Source of the DNA: Prostheceraeus crozeri
Taxonomy: Eukaryota > Platyhelminthes > Polycladida > Euryleptidae
Length of the DNA: 64,000 bases
Direction of reading: 5' to 3'
Assembly (NCBI GenBank): GCA_907163375.1
Contig: CAJQUW010008693.1
Location: 1-64,000, forward strand
The notes below the pieces were generated by a model. It had not been told where the DNA came from and made no database searches. It was given only the letters and a program-made list of their open reading frames with translations. This document shows, piece after piece, positions 34,963 to 47,540 of the stretch; positions within the stretch are counted from its first letter, which is position 1; every line of letters begins with the position of its first letter. The translations under genes were made by a program, and so were the position numbers.

Positions 34963-35484
34963 CACAGAATTAGATTGTTTAATCGTATCACTTTGCTAGA
35001 AGTGCAAACTGATTCAAACAGATGGCACATGCAGGAACTTAATAAGTGGGCAAAAAGAAATTTTTAATACCTTGCAGAGATAGAAAAAATAGTCGTCGTA
35101 GCTTGTGGGGTTGCTCTGAATTCCTTCAAAGTGCTCCGATCGCCACGACTCCTTCAGATTCGAAGAATTCAGATCATTGCGCAAAAGTTTTTTCGATAAT
35201 GTTGGGTCCTCCGACCATTTCAAAAAAAGTTAGCAGGCGCATGAAAAAACGTTCACAAACTTCTCTGTAGAACTTGACATCGTCCGTGTCTCTTTGCTGT
35301 GTGATCCGGTTGATAACAGTCACTGGAACTTATCACAATTTGGCGTGCTTAATGTTGAACTGGTTGCTCATTGTTCGATTGCTATGTTATATAGTCAGGA
35401 GATTGTGCCATTTTATTTACGCTACATGTTCCAATGTTTCCCTTCTAGTCAAACGGAAGAAGAGACGACCTGTCTAATTTTGTG
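34963..35484. mobile_element. hAT-like MITE family 2, copy 1 (522 bp)
   Basis: Starts CACAGAATTAGATTG and ends CTAATTTTGTG. Same length as the copy at 44304-44825 and clearly the same sequence. Unlike the other copies it has no 8-bp duplication. Instead a 77-bp direct repeat flanks it. It lies 34 bp upstream of a Tc1-like transposase start. Confidence 0.85.
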
Positions 35485-35561
35485 TTCGAATCAGTGTCAT
35501 CATGACATAAGATGAATTTAAAACCCAATGAAACTTTTATTTACAACTTATCTGGGTCAAC
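35485..35561. repeat. 77-bp direct repeat, right copy
   Basis: Partner of 34886-34962, directly after the MITE. Confidence 0.9.
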
Positions 35562-35599
35562 ACTTTGATCTGGCTATGCAGACGTCTAGACACCATAGA

Positions 35600-37284
35600 T
35601 ATTGAAATCCTGAAACTGACCTTTTTAGTACCAGAAGATGTAAAGAACTTTTCAACAATCAGCATAAGCAGAAAATTATGCAATGAATTTGTGATACCAT
35701 AACTTCTCTTACAGTACACCGATTTCGACGATCAATACATCAAAAGAATGCTCAGAGAAAGCCGTTTCACCTTGTGTCTGATTAATTGTCATGCTCACAT
35801 GTTTTCACACTGAAAATTTGAGATTTCTAGTAGTAGCGATGTTTTTGACCTCTGTCCACCTTAAACAATGACAGATACCAATGTACAATTGCTCATTGAA
35901 AAGCTGATAGCGTAAGCTCTTGAATGGTGTGTAGCTTATCAATGTAAAATGCGATTGAAAGGCTGGAGAAGCAATTGAAGTTTGACACAAACTAGGTTCT
36001 CCATTTTTTATGATAAACTCTGTAGTTGTAATGGCGGTCATTATCAACTGACAAACATTAATAAACCAGCACATGCAAGCTCAAAATTCTTCACGATGCG
36101 ATCGTCTGTCAACGCAAATCCAGTCCTTTTAAGGACTAATTTCATTTTATTTTCAGTATGTATTACATTATTCGTTTGCACTAATTTTTTTGTTGCAGTC
36201 TACTCATTTATTTTACACTAGTTTCTTGTGACTCAATTTTATTCATTTATTTATTCAGATTTTGATTTTTTTACCTAATAATTTTCATTTGTGCTGTTTA
36301 TTTCCTTCCTTTTTTAATTAATTAATTTTTTCATTCATTCAATTTTTTTTCCTTATTACTATTATTATTTTTCTTTTGTTACAATTTCAATATTCCATTA
36401 CAGTAGTACTTCACTAATCAATTTCAGCAGTTAATCTTTCAGAATTTATTACCCATCACTTTCCTTTTTTCTGTATTTTAATTGTTAGCACGATCTACAC
36501 TTTGATAATTTCTTGGTTAGCTTATTTTCTATATTAAGTTAGGTAACAACGTGAATAATGATCTCCTTTCCCATCTGCAGTGAAATAAGTGATTGATAGC
36601 ATCTTCCGTCGTATGCAGATTACGATTGTCATAATCGTTTGCGGATTAAGGCTAGATATGATGGGACACAGACCGGTCCTCTTGAGAGATAGATTAAATT
36701 TCATGAATAGTTAGACACCAATTGGTCCATTTATAACAAGTCTAGTTCCTTATTTCATTTTCTTCATGGAATAGTTCCAGGTGAGACGTTGTAGGTCGAT
36801 TCTAGCAAGTTCAGTACCCATACTGTAGTTTCACATGTATTTTATTTTCTTTTTTTTCTTTTCTTCAAAGTTCATTATAAATTTATTCATTACAGTTATA
36901 TTTTGTACAGTAGGCTTAATCTTAGTTTATTTTATGTAGTTGTAACTGAGATTCCTAGAGGAAGATGATTTTCATTTAAATTGACTGAAATATATCGAAC
37001 TTTGGATTTTTGAAAATTGTGTGTCTTGGGTCATTGCGAAGATTTTTAAAGAACTCCAGGAAAGGCATGAAATTACTGACATCAGATGTGTTTGTGTGTC
37101 AAATAAGCATACTGCAACAATGCTGACATATCTGGTGGTTCTGCACTTAGGACGGAAAATTGTTTATTTTCGAATTATGGTCAAATTTCATAATTATGGC
37201 GGCCATTTTGAAAAATTATGTCAATATTTGGATGTATATAACATATTAAAATAATTCGATATTTAAAATCCATCTACTCGCAAT
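35600..37284. other. Unassigned AT-rich sequence
   Basis: Includes a T-rich stretch at 36220-36480. Short frames only. No domain, RNA or repeat end recognised. Confidence 0.5.
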
Positions 37285-38142
37285 TAGTGATGAAAATGTT
37301 CCGGAAAATTTTGAAAAACTTGAAAATTTTCGAGGCGGCTACACACTAATAGAATTACGAGTAGTCTAAAATTCTTGATTTCATCATTATTTCGATTAAA
37401 GCGATCGTAGCAATGGGAATGCCGTCCGTGGAAAAATGGATCATGCACTTTTTTGGGGCTTGCTTATAGCTTGAAAGTTAAGATGCAGCGTACGTTAATT
37501 ATAGTGATGCAAATTTTCCAAGTGTTGATGAACATGTGAAGTTTAATAGCACATTGTCCAAACAACATAATACATGAACGACAATATCGGAATTGACATA
37601 AAGACTGTAAACTCGTGAGATATTTGGAAACTAAAGATAATTGTGATGAGCAAAAGAATATCTATGATAACATAATTCTATCTCCAGGCGTATAGAAATT
37701 GTCCAATATCTTCTTTGAGGACAAACTACATACACATCTTCCACTTCTATTTCAGATAGTTCCACATCGATTTCAGATCTGCCCTAATGAATTTCAAACA
37801 TTTCCAGATGAATTTATATTCTCCAATTGAATTTAAGATCTTTTCAAAGTTGAGCTTCTGACAGATTTCTGAAATTCAATTCGAGAAATCTGTAATCCAT
37901 CTTATGTCTGAAATTGATTTGGAAAGGTCTGAAATAAACATGGAAAATATGCATTCGGTTCCAAAAGTTAACAAGCAGGAATGGCGAAGTTTTCCGTCTT
38001 TGAATATTACATTGTCTCTTCAAACGACTATAACAAATCTGCAAAATAAGGATTTAAGGTAAAAAACATGAATCACCGAAAACAATTTCAATTTTGAAAA
38101 ATTTGGAAAATTTTCTGGAAAATTTTTCCCTTTGTATTACTA
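37285..38142. mobile_element. hAT-like non-autonomous element, copy D
   Basis: Left end TAGTGATGAAAATGTTCC, reverse of right end TAGTAATACAAAGGG followed by GAAAATTTTCC. The interior aligns with copies A and C in the same direction (TTGATTTCATCATTATTTCG, AAGACTGTAAACTCGTGAG). The flanking octamers CTCGCAAT and TTCGTGAT agree at only five positions, so the duplication is decayed or the ends are slightly off. Confidence 0.75.
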
Positions 38143-39716
38143 TTCGTGATGAATTAATTGAAATTGTTTTTCAAATATATCGGTAATCAAATATATCGGC
38201 ATTTAACTATTAATGAACTTTGCCTTCATGAAAATAAATTTTACGGTAGCTTGCAACCTTTGAAAAATGAACGTTGCATAAACTAGCGATGAATTCTCCG
38301 GTACAAACTCAATATGAAAACATCATTGTGTTCTTTCTTTTACTGATCACATGATCGGTTTTCAGAAAACATTTACAATCATGTGGATATAGGTGGGTAG
38401 TTCGCTGTCCGTTGTGATATAGATGTACTTTTCAAAAACGCAAAACCATCATTTTGTGTCCAATTTAGGGTCATTTTCTTCATGAAATAGGAGACAAAAC
38501 TTTGACATTATTCTAGGCTACATCATGTGAAATTTCTCTGACTAATTCATTTTGGTAAAAACCGGAATAAGGAATTTGTAATATTCATGCAATTAAATTA
38601 AGGAGCGCTACAAATTTGTTGCATGTCCATTTGAACACAGCTGAACAAGCACTCGAAGCACTGATTCCAAGAAGACGACCGTCACACAAAGTAGCAAATG
38701 TTGAGAAATCAAGTTAGTTTTAAACATGATATCTATTCTTACCTGTTTGTACTTACCTCCACAGTTACAATTCCATCAAGTCTGGTTTTTCTATGAAGAA
38801 GATAATATAACCAATGAAACTGTAAATTCGATTATAATCGTCATTGTTTTGCCGCAAAATTGGATAATTTTCACATAATTCTGTATCATAACTTATAGCT
38901 CCTGCATATTTACTGAAATGAAGATTTTCATTCATAATAAAATAAAACACTTATCATCATCGTATTCAGTGATAAACGCATAACAGAATATTTAACAAGT
39001 CAAAACAAATACATTTTTGATGCAATACATGTTTCTTCACATGCCACCTTCTGGAGACGTGTGCGATTTGGCGCAGATCATTTCAAAGCAAAACTGGCAA
39101 ATATATCGGATGATGATGATGATTTTGATGATGATCAAAGTCAATAACAGAATGCATAAAGCAAAAATCCTGCTTCTCTATAATGATTCAGATTGACTAC
39201 TAAATATCCTGAAGCGAATTAATTGAAAGAAAAGGAAAATTCTCGCAGAGTTTTTGGTGAAGGCTGCTGATGTTGCAATATCCAAAACTCTTGGTTGCAT
39301 TTGGTGATCATCAGACATCAATCGTATAGTTCAGTTAAAAAAAGAAAAGAAAGTAATCATTTTCCAATATAATTTTCAATCATTGATGCTCCATCATTAA
39401 GAAATGTTCGGAAACATTCACTCTACTGATATTATAAGCCCACATACATAACATGAATGCAGTTCGCTATTTTGGGCTCACTTTACTAAATCTGGAACTT
39501 TCAGATTATGCAATCGAAGCGTCTCAATCCCCCTCATTGGCACACCTTAAGGTGCGTCATTTTTGCGATAATTATAATAATAATAATAATCAGGCGTATA
39601 TTGCATCAAATGAAAATCATTGCAAGCACGGTCACAATTACAAAGATATCAAGCATGGTTACAAAAGGAATTTACATACTATAAAACGGCAAAGCAATGA
39701 AATGATCAGTGAGCGT
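38143..39716. other. Unassigned AT-rich sequence with short microsatellites
   Basis: GATGATGATGATGATTTTGA at 39110-39130 and an AATAAT run at 39575-39590 are the only clear features. Confidence 0.5.
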
Positions 39717-41020
39717 TCATTTCTTCTTATTATGTAAGGAACAAGTAAATGGAAAGAATGAGTTAGAACGTCTTGCCGTAGAGATAAACGGGATCACGTG
39801 TTGACCGGTCTGCGGGAGAATGGCAGGAACACGATTTCGAAGAGGATGAGTGGAGAGATTGCATTTTGAGAGGAACTTCAAAGCCAAGCTATCACGTGTT
39901 GTAGAAATGTCTGGCATGATTGAGCATCTGCAATCTGGATTACAAATTACGCGATGTGCCCTCTTCTTCAAACGATTGAGCTTCTTCATGACAGACGAAG
40001 GCAGATTACAGAAGAGAGGGGATGCATACATCATGATCGACTGTATTGTGGAACAATACACTTTCAGCAGTTGTCTTTGAGGGACAAATGGCTTTAAAGC
40101 TCGGAGCAAATACAGACGTCGAGACGCCGTTGTAATTACTTTGTTAAAGTGTGCGGTCCGTTTAAGCTGGTCATCCAAAATAACGCCAAGAATACTCAAG
40201 CTGGACACAACTTGTATCATGTCGTACGGAGCAACGGAGAATCTACGGACTCGGTTAATCATTAACTGGCGACACTTGTTACGGTTAGGTTCCATCTTAT
40301 TCGCCAGACACCACGTTTGGATCAAATTCAGGGAGTCGGGGTTGGGAGAGTCTATTGAGCACACTTCAATTAGGGTGATATCATCAGCGTATTTCAAAAG
40401 GGAGCTAGTTTGGTTGTCTGCTGCAACATTTAGCGTTCCAATAAACCCAGCGAACATGTAAGGTCCAAGCACCGATCCCTGTGGCACGCCAGATGAGATT
40501 GAAATCAATGGACTAGTGTTGCTTCGAATGTTTATTCTTTGACAACGATCGTGCAGGTACGACTTTAGCCAAAGGATATATCCTGGTTCGACATTTGACG
40601 CAATGAGAATGTTGAGCAGGCGATGAAACTGTACTCTGTCGAATGCCTTTGCGAAATCCAGGCAAGTCACTCTAACACATGTGGTCTGTTTGTCCTCCAT
40701 TTGCAGGGTAATTCGATCGTGAATGTCAACGAGGGCACTTGTCGTCGATCCATTAGGTCTGAATGCATGTTTATTTTCACCAAATAAAGGGATAAACTTG
40801 TCCTTCATGTTCATCAGAATTATGTGTTCAAACACTTTAGACAGAATAGGTAGAAGAGAGATCTGTCGATAGTCACCAATATTCGGGTTGGATTTCTTCG
40901 GCACTGGACATACTAATGCGTTCTTCCAAACTTCAGGATATGTTCGAGTCTTGATGGAGTAGTTCTAGATATCCAACAGTGGTTCACAAATAATGTCCGC
41001 ATTTTCCCACAGCAGGAGAG
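39717..41020 (-). pseudogene. Non-LTR reverse transcriptase (CR1/jockey-like), long open frame, 5' truncated
   Basis: An open minus-strand frame of 395 codons (39717-40904), the longest in the window. Motifs in order: PVPKKSNPNIGDYRQISLLP (fingers), CLDFAKAFDRV with the first catalytic aspartate (about residue 80), SGVPQGSVLGPYMF (about 140), LLKYADDITLIEV with the Y-A-D-D catalytic pair (about 170), SILGVILDD, and a C-terminal RLKKRAHRVICNPDC segment ending in FFPFTCSLHNKKK. Upstream the frame continues readable (LLLWENADIICEPLLDI) but has a TAG at 40965-40967. No endonuclease domain is present, so the copy is 5' truncated. The core polymerase motifs are intact, which suggests recent insertion. 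Clade not resolved. Confidence 0.85.
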
Positions 41021-42253
41021 CCTATACATAACACGTGACATTTATGCGTTTATTTCCGCCTTGGATGACCGACTTTTGACCGCAAAGACAATTGCATCGT
41101 TTTCCGGAAGATCATTGTCGTCATTCACTTACTACTGTCTCCTCTGGAAAATGAAATAAACGCTAGACTGTTGAGACAATATGAGAAGTCCATTGATTTT
41201 GCTTGGTTTGGTTTTGTGGTAGTCGCCATTTATGCCAATACCGACCACCGAAAGGCTGTAGCGGAAGCCGAAATTGAAAATGAAGCTGAAATTGAAGATG
41301 TGGAGAATGTGAAGGATGCTGATTTTTAGGAAGCAGTAAAAGCTTTGAACAAGGATAAGAAGCGTAATTCAAGCTTTTTGGCGTAATTCAATGCGTACAT
41401 GACACAATATACGGATTTTATAAATAAAAAGGAAGACCACATGTGATGTTAAATTTAATAGGCACATGTTTCTTCCAGCTCTCCTTCGGATGCAACGCTT
41501 GATTGAGGTTGCAACGATACAATTTGACAAAAGTGAACACAATTTGACGAAAATCGATGCATGCGGCGTGACAGATGAAGAAACAGAGGTGACCCAGAAC
41601 CAAGCAATAATAAAGGCTGTCAAAGACCGGTATCAAGATGACATAGGACAACAGCGACAATAGACAATATACGGAGTCTTTGTCCGCCGACGTCGTCGCC
41701 GCCACTGGGTTTGCTACTGAAAAGTAAGTTTCATTGTGGGGGGAGTTTTTTCAGAAGAACAGCCACCCAATATTCTGTAAACCGAAGACTGCTGTAAAGC
41801 GTAGATTTCGAAATCTGGCTGACTTTGACAACAAAAGCGAAGAGTGACACAATGTACGAAAGCATCCATTGTTCGTGTTCATTCGCTGCGAAATTGATTG
41901 GCTCTCCTATTGGGCGAGACTTTGTGCATTCGTGTCCAGCTTGACTTATCTAATAGGAAAGCAATTTGTCTTCGTAGCTTTCTCGTTTTGCGTCGGTTTA
42001 GTAAATAGCAGTAATTGAGAGTACAGTATAAAACAATAAATAGACAATAAAGACATAATTTTTAAAGACATTTTGCCTTTTACCGTACGTCTTTTTAACG
42101 AACTAACATGAAATTTTATCTGCTACACATTTATTTCGAACAATACTTATATTCCATTATAAACGAAAGACAGTGTGATTCGTGAAATGTAACAGAATCT
42201 GTATGTATGCTCTTACCTTTTGATTCCCCATTCAAGAAATACAACACTTATTA
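41021..42253. other. Unassigned sequence
   Basis: Short frames on both strands at 41160-41710 without known motifs. Nothing else supported. Confidence 0.5.
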
Positions 42254-42453
42254 TTGACACCAAAGGTCTGTCGTAGTTCATTGAATATCGAAAGAGAATG
42301 ACAGCTATGAAGTCAATACAAGACACCAACACCCTTGATTCCCCGACCGCACTCGCCTGACCTAGGAATCGAACAGAAGTCCGCGGTTAAGACGAGCTCG
42401 CACCTTCTTCACTAGGCCACGCTCAATGAACCACGACAGACCTTTGTTGTCAA
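42254..42453. repeat. 31-bp palindromic arms enclosing a SINE
   Basis: TTGACACCAAAGGTCTGTCG (42254 onward, arm to 42284) is the inverse of the arm 42423-42453 (CGACAGACCTTTGTTGTCAA at its end). The SINE fills the interval exactly, as though it were the loop of a hairpin. Confidence 0.8.
42285..42422 (-). mobile_element. tRNA-derived SINE, copy 1 (minus)
   Basis: On the minus strand it begins GCGTGGCCTAGTGAAGAAGG (A-box-like), continues with GTTCGATTCCTAGG (B-box, close to the GGTTCGANNCC consensus), then a GAGTGCGGTCGGGGAATC body and a TCTTTCGATATTCA end. Same sequence as 42606-42770 in the opposite direction. Not a functional tRNA because the acceptor ends do not pair. Confidence 0.75.
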
Positions 42454-42605
42454 TCTATACTGTGACGTAGTCGTATGACATGCTGATATGCTGTCTCGCT
42501 ACAATATGAACGCTGTTAGCGTTCTGTCAATAATAATAGGACAATATGCTGTCGATATCACTTAGAGATGACTTCCGCCTTCACTCGCATTCCTTTTGAA
42601 CCGTC

Positions 42606-42770
42606 AGCGTGGCCTAGTGAAGAAGGTGCGAGCTCGTCTCCACCGCGGACTTCTGTTTGATTCCTAGGTCAGGCGAGTGCGGTCGGGGAATCAAGGGTGT
42701 TGGTGTCTTGTATTGACTTGATAGCTGTCATTCTCTTTCGATATTCAAAACTTATTATTATTATTACTTT
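42606..42770 (+). mobile_element. tRNA-derived SINE, copy 2 (plus)
   Basis: AGCGTGGCCTAGTGAAGAAG then GTTTGATTCCTAGG as internal promoter boxes, and the same body as copy 1, ending in a TTATTATTATTATTAC tail typical of a SINE 3' end. Together the two copies form an inverted pair with about 180 bp between them. Confidence 0.75.
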
Positions 42771-44295
42771 TATGGATTCACTAAATTAATTTTTGCTTCA
42801 TATTTATTTTTCGCATCAGGTTATTAAAACATCAACGAGTATATTACAAGTACAGTGTATGTTCAAATATTGACTTTGGTATGCAAGTCTCGACTACACA
42901 TGTACAATAGTCAGTCACCAGTTGATGATTGACTGCTAATAAGGACCACCACGTGTGCCGACCACCGAGCAAGCAAACATTGCAGCAATGAGCACAGTTG
43001 CATCACCTACCGCGGCCGAATCAATCGGGAGGTCACACCTCAACATTGGGAGGTCTGATGGGCAATGAGTCTGAGGAGAATGGCTCAGAATCATCTGATC
43101 GCTTGAAGGACGTAGGTGGAGTTGACTCAACCGCCCAGGAGAAGATTAATAAAGTGAGAAGTTTGATGAAATTCCTGACCGATATAATGAATATACTCGT
43201 ATGATATATAATCTTTGAAATAAATAGCTGCAAATTCTTCAAGCTAAAATGTTTGAGAAATTGGATTTGAGTTGCGCATCGAATATGGCATCAATCTGTC
43301 ACAATTTAAGATCTTAAAGCGATGCTACAGCAAATACTATCTCCTGCTGCACAAAATGCTGCAAATAAAGCTTAAAAAAGACTTACATCAATAGACAGAG
43401 TGAGTCAGTGAGAACGAGACTTCCTGAGTAATATTTTCCTACTTCTCATTTTCTTAAGTCTAGAGGTCGCAATTTCTATTTGCCTTGTTTATTGAGTCTT
43501 AAGATATCTATTGACTTTCTGTACCGTAGTATCTGTTCATTTAGGATTGCATGCGCTCTATAGCCTACTATCGTTTATATGTTTTTGTAGTTTGAATCTA
43601 ATGCAGGAATTAGAGTGCATTATCGCATTCCGAGAAGCACTGTAGGCTTCTTTTTGATTCCACTGCAAAATGCCAGCAACTCTGTCAGAGATAGACCATT
43701 GCCACTATAGAGATAAATCATGCTATTTGAAACAGAATTTTAGCATCCTGCCCAATCCTAGAGCAGCAGTAGTATAGATGCTGAGGCTCTGTGTCAGCTG
43801 TATGCGTTGCATTTGCTCACATTCTCCTTCAAAGTGCTGCCTTCTTTGATACAGTCGCATTGAGATGATGTCAAGATCAGGAATCCAACCCACTTGACAT
43901 CAGCCGCGCAGATCAATGCACATTCGAGAATTACCGAATGCACAGCATTCACAAGGGGACAATACAATAGTCATGTGTGTTCATTCGCGAGAAAAATGGA
44001 TGAGACTGATTTTGCGTCAATGATTGAAATTCGCCGAAGCTTGACCACAGAAGTATGTATAGAAGATCATGGAGGTGGTAAAATGAAGCCATGAATGCAG
44101 CTCAGCTTTGAATGAGGTGTTGTAGAACAATCTGACGAAATTGAAAAAAACTGATACTATAGGCCCTATACCGATAATAGAGCCATAGAAATCTGACAAT
44201 ATGCACTGATTCCGAGTGGCTCAATCGAGCGCGTTCAGTGATAACAATAGAAGTGTGAATGTCGGAGATCAAAGCAGTTTCTCTCATTCCCACCT
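42771..44295. other. Unassigned sequence
   Basis: Short frames, no known domains or repeat ends. Confidence 0.5.
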
Positions 44296-44303
44296 GTTGA
44301 CAC

Positions 44304-44825
44304 CACAGAATTAGATTGTTTAATCGTATCACTTTGCTAGAAGTGCAAACTGATTCAAACAGATGGCACATGTAGGAACTTATTAAGTGGGCAAAAGGAA
44401 ATTTTCAATACCTTACAGAGATAGGAAAAATAGTCGTGCGTCGCTTGCGGATTGCTCTGAATTCCTTCAAAATGCTCCGATCGCCACGTCTCCTTCAGAT
44501 TCGAAGAATTCAGATCTTTGCGCAAAAGTTTTCTCGATCATGTTGGGCAGTCCGATCATTATTGAAAAAGTTAGCAGGCGCACGAAAAAACGTTCACAAA
44601 CTTCTCCGTAGAACTTGACATCGTCTGTGTCTCTTTGCTGTGTGATCCGGTTGATAACAGTCACTGAAACTTTGCACAATTTGGCGTGTTTAATGTTGAA
44701 CTGGCTGCTGATTGTTCGATTGCTTTGGTACTTAGTAAGGAGGTTGTGCCATTTCATTTGCGTTACATGTTCCAATGCTTCCCTTCTAGTCAAACAGAAC
44801 AAGAGACGAGCTGTCTAATTCTGTG
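44304..44825. mobile_element. hAT-like MITE family 2, copy 2 (8-bp duplication GTTGACAC)
   Basis: 522 bp, ends CACAGAATTAGA and TCTAATTCTGTG, flanked by perfect GTTGACAC at 44296-44303 and 44826-44833. The minus strand keeps a 111-codon frame (44467-44802) that is also readable, with one stop, in copy 1. It has no domain I recognise and may be a leftover of the parent transposase. Confidence 0.9.
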
Positions 44826-45154
44826 GTTGACACTTAACATTTAGAGAATATAAAACATCAAAATTAAGACTATACTTTGCTTATGAACAGTTGTTAGAAA
44901 GTTTATTAGTACATGAAATGGAACTCATTTTAATCGACGTCATCTTCCAATGTTCAATGTGACATCAAAATGGACTAATTTCGAAAGTTAAGAAAAAATA
45001 ATGCATCTTTATCAGTAAGTATAAACGATGACGTCTATGTGGTTTGTACTGTTTGACGTCTTACTTCGAATACACAATACAACGCGAATTTCAGCAGTGA
45101 CATTCAAACCACGAACTTGCAGTTTAAAAGATATATCTAGAAATTTTAGAATTT

Positions 45155-45265
45155 TAGAGAGAGGGAGAGAGGGAGAGAGAGAGAGAGAGGGAGAGAGAGA
45201 CAGAGTGAGAGAGAGATAGAGAGAAAGAGAGAGAGAAAGAGGGAGGGATAGAGAGAAAAAATGAA
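45155..45265. repeat. GA-rich microsatellite
   Basis: Imperfect (GAGAGA)n with GAGG and GATA interruptions for about 110 bp, next to the 3' side of the LINE at 45300. Confidence 0.95.
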
Positions 45266-45299
45266 AGTTTAAGTTAAAGTAAATAATACACAGCAATGT

Positions 45300-47540
45300 A
45301 AGAGTTTTATATAACTACTTTGATGTAGCAAGAAAGCTATTGGAAAAGAATTTTGTCTACGACTTGTGCGACAAAATGGAGTCTAACACGTCTGACGGAT
45401 TGCGTCCGTCTAAATATATTCAAAGGATGACATGGATCTCTTGAATTCATGTACAACGACTCAAATGCTCTTAACCTTTTGACAGACATTCGAACATATA
45501 CATCCGGGTTTGCAAATTGTTTTCTTACAACGTATACGAGACAGCATAGATTTCGTTTCAGATAACAGAACTCCAAAAAGGATAGTAAACTCTCCACAAT
45601 CATCGTGAGATAGGGTATATTTTAGAGACGAGTAAAAACAAATGTTTTGAACATTTGCGCTCAATCTCTTTAGAATTAAACTCCAGGATATATCTTGGTC
45701 CCATGTGAAACCGAGTATTTTCGCGCTCTTGACAACACTAAACGATAAATTAGAAAAAACATCGTTACAAGTGAAAATCTTCTTTCCAAAAATTATAATT
45801 TTTGTTTTCGCCGCATTAAGAAGAGGATCAATATTCTCGGACCATTTGTGAATGTTTGAAATTTCTTCCATAACACGAAGTTTCGAATCTTGTTCATCTT
45901 TTGAAATATGAATGAGAATATTCAAATCATCCGCATACTGAATATACTTCGTGAGAGAATGCCTTGGTATGATATCATGACAATAAAGAAGGAACAAAAA
46001 ACGGACCTAACAAAGATCCCTGAGGACAACCATTGCTTACAAACACTGGATCACTTAAGATATATCACGACGTTTTACACTTTGATAGCAGGATCCTTTA
46101 GATACGAATAAATCCACTGAATAAAACCATGAGGGAAATCCAATTTATACAATTTATCTACCAAAATATCATGTCGACCCTATCAAAAGCACATGAAATA
46201 TCGCATGTGATTAACAAAGCCGCAGTAGCATCGTTAGCATCTAATATTTGGGTCAGGTAATTATACAAAGTAATCAATGCACAGGTAGAATCAGATATCG
46301 GTTTGTACGCGAATTGAAAAGGCGGAGTGCATTTGGCAATATACGAGTATGAATGCGTATGTGACAAAATATGTTTTTCGAGGATTACATGGTACATTGG
46401 AAATAGTGATAGGCACAGAGTTAAATATTTTGTTTATCTGCTTCGGTTTGCTAGAAGTGTGATTAATTCGAAAGCGGCGGCACATCGAGGAACCTATTAA
46501 GTGGGCAGAAAGGAATTCCTAATACTTTACAGAGATAGGAAAAAAGTCGTGCGTCGCTTGTGGATTAATGTGAGTTCCACCAAAGTGCTTCGATTGCCAA
46601 AATTCCTTCAGATTCGAAGAATTCAGATCATTGCGCACAAGGTTTCTCCATAATGTTGATCGATCCGATCATTATTTAAAAAAATAGCAGGCGCACGAAA
46701 ATTAGTTCATTTGATGATTTCACATCCTCTCCTCGGCATTTCTCACTGTATAGTGCATACATTGAATCGAATCTTAGCGAATATGTGTGTTTTGGTGTGT
46801 GCGAAGTGATATCACAGCACGCCTCTCTCACTGGCTCTGGTGTCCTCTGCTGACAGCTTATTGTTTGCCATTTCCAATAACAAGCGATACACGAATTATC
46901 CATTCGAGAAGGAGCAAGTTGTCTAATTCTGTGATGTACCATTTCGATATTAAGGGTAGATGAAATTATTCCTTTCTATGAAACCGAAGCGCGCGCAGAT
47001 GAATCTAATTCTGTGGTGATAGGTCATAGATTTTCTATACACACTTTACCCTTTTCATAGGCACGGACGCTACATTACATGACTTAAAAGATGATGGCAC
47101 AACACGATGCAAAACAGATGCATTAATGATATGACAAAATGGCTCAGAAATAAACGGTGCGGCAATCTTTTACAAACGATTGGGAACTCCATCTGGTCTT
47201 GTAGCTTTGCGTAGAGACAATTTATCTACGAGATGAAGAATATCCATTGGGACGGATACATGTCAGCAGTCATCATCAAAACTGAATTCAAATTCCCTGT
47301 GCTCACTAAAATTGTCAATAAATCGTTGAATCATCTCCTTTGCATCAACAGCAGCATCAGGATATTGAGCAATCAATTTCGCCTCTATAGTGAGAAACAA
47401 TTTGCCAAATGTCCTTTGAAGATTGTTTAGATTTTTGAACCCAATTGTCTTTACAACGTTGAATAATTTCCTTGCATTTAAGTTTCATGCGATTGTATTT
47501 TTGAAAATCTCGATTTCAACCATTTAAATCTCTTATCACC
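45300..47540 (-). pseudogene. Decayed non-LTR retrotransposon, interrupted by a MITE
   Basis: Minus-strand order from 47540 leftwards: a linker with KYNRMKLKCKEIIQRCKDNW (47430-47500), DILHLVDKLSLRKATRPDGV (47190-47255), the MITE at 46414-47015, FQFAYKPISDSTCALITLYN (46260-46320), CDISCAFDRVDM with the first aspartate (46165-46200), a SNGCPQGSLLGPFF stretch (46000-46045), a frameshift in a T run, then YIQYADDLNILI (45910-45950) and SAKILGFTWDQDISW (45660-45740). The C-terminal end is near 45337. At least two stops and several shifts. Same broad clade as 39717-41020. Confidence 0.8.
46414..47015. mobile_element. hAT-like MITE family 2, copy 3 (8-bp duplication GTGATAGG)
   Basis: Ends CACAGAGTTAA and CTAATTCTGTG with perfect GTGATAGG at 46406-46413 and 47016-47023. 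Removing it rejoins the LINE reading frame. It is 80 bp longer than copies 1 and 2, its right part is different, and a second terminus-like CTAATTCTGTG sits inside at 46924-46934. A diverged subfamily or a tandem-end product. Confidence 0.88.

Larger units (their letters stand above)
33714..35600 (-). mobile_element. Dead Tc1-like element (right end unresolved), carrying a MITE
   Basis: The left end TA-CAGTGATGATCATAGAAAG at 33712-33732 has the CAGTG start typical of Tc1 elements. The minus strand carries pieces of a DD34E transposase in order. I could not find the matching inverted end on the right, so the limit near 35600 is approximate. The 5' side of the gene is interrupted by the 522-bp MITE at 34963-35484. 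Confidence 0.7.

Noticed and set aside
45012..45296. Leucine/serine repeat protein on the minus strand
   Set aside because: It is the translation of the GA-rich microsatellite.
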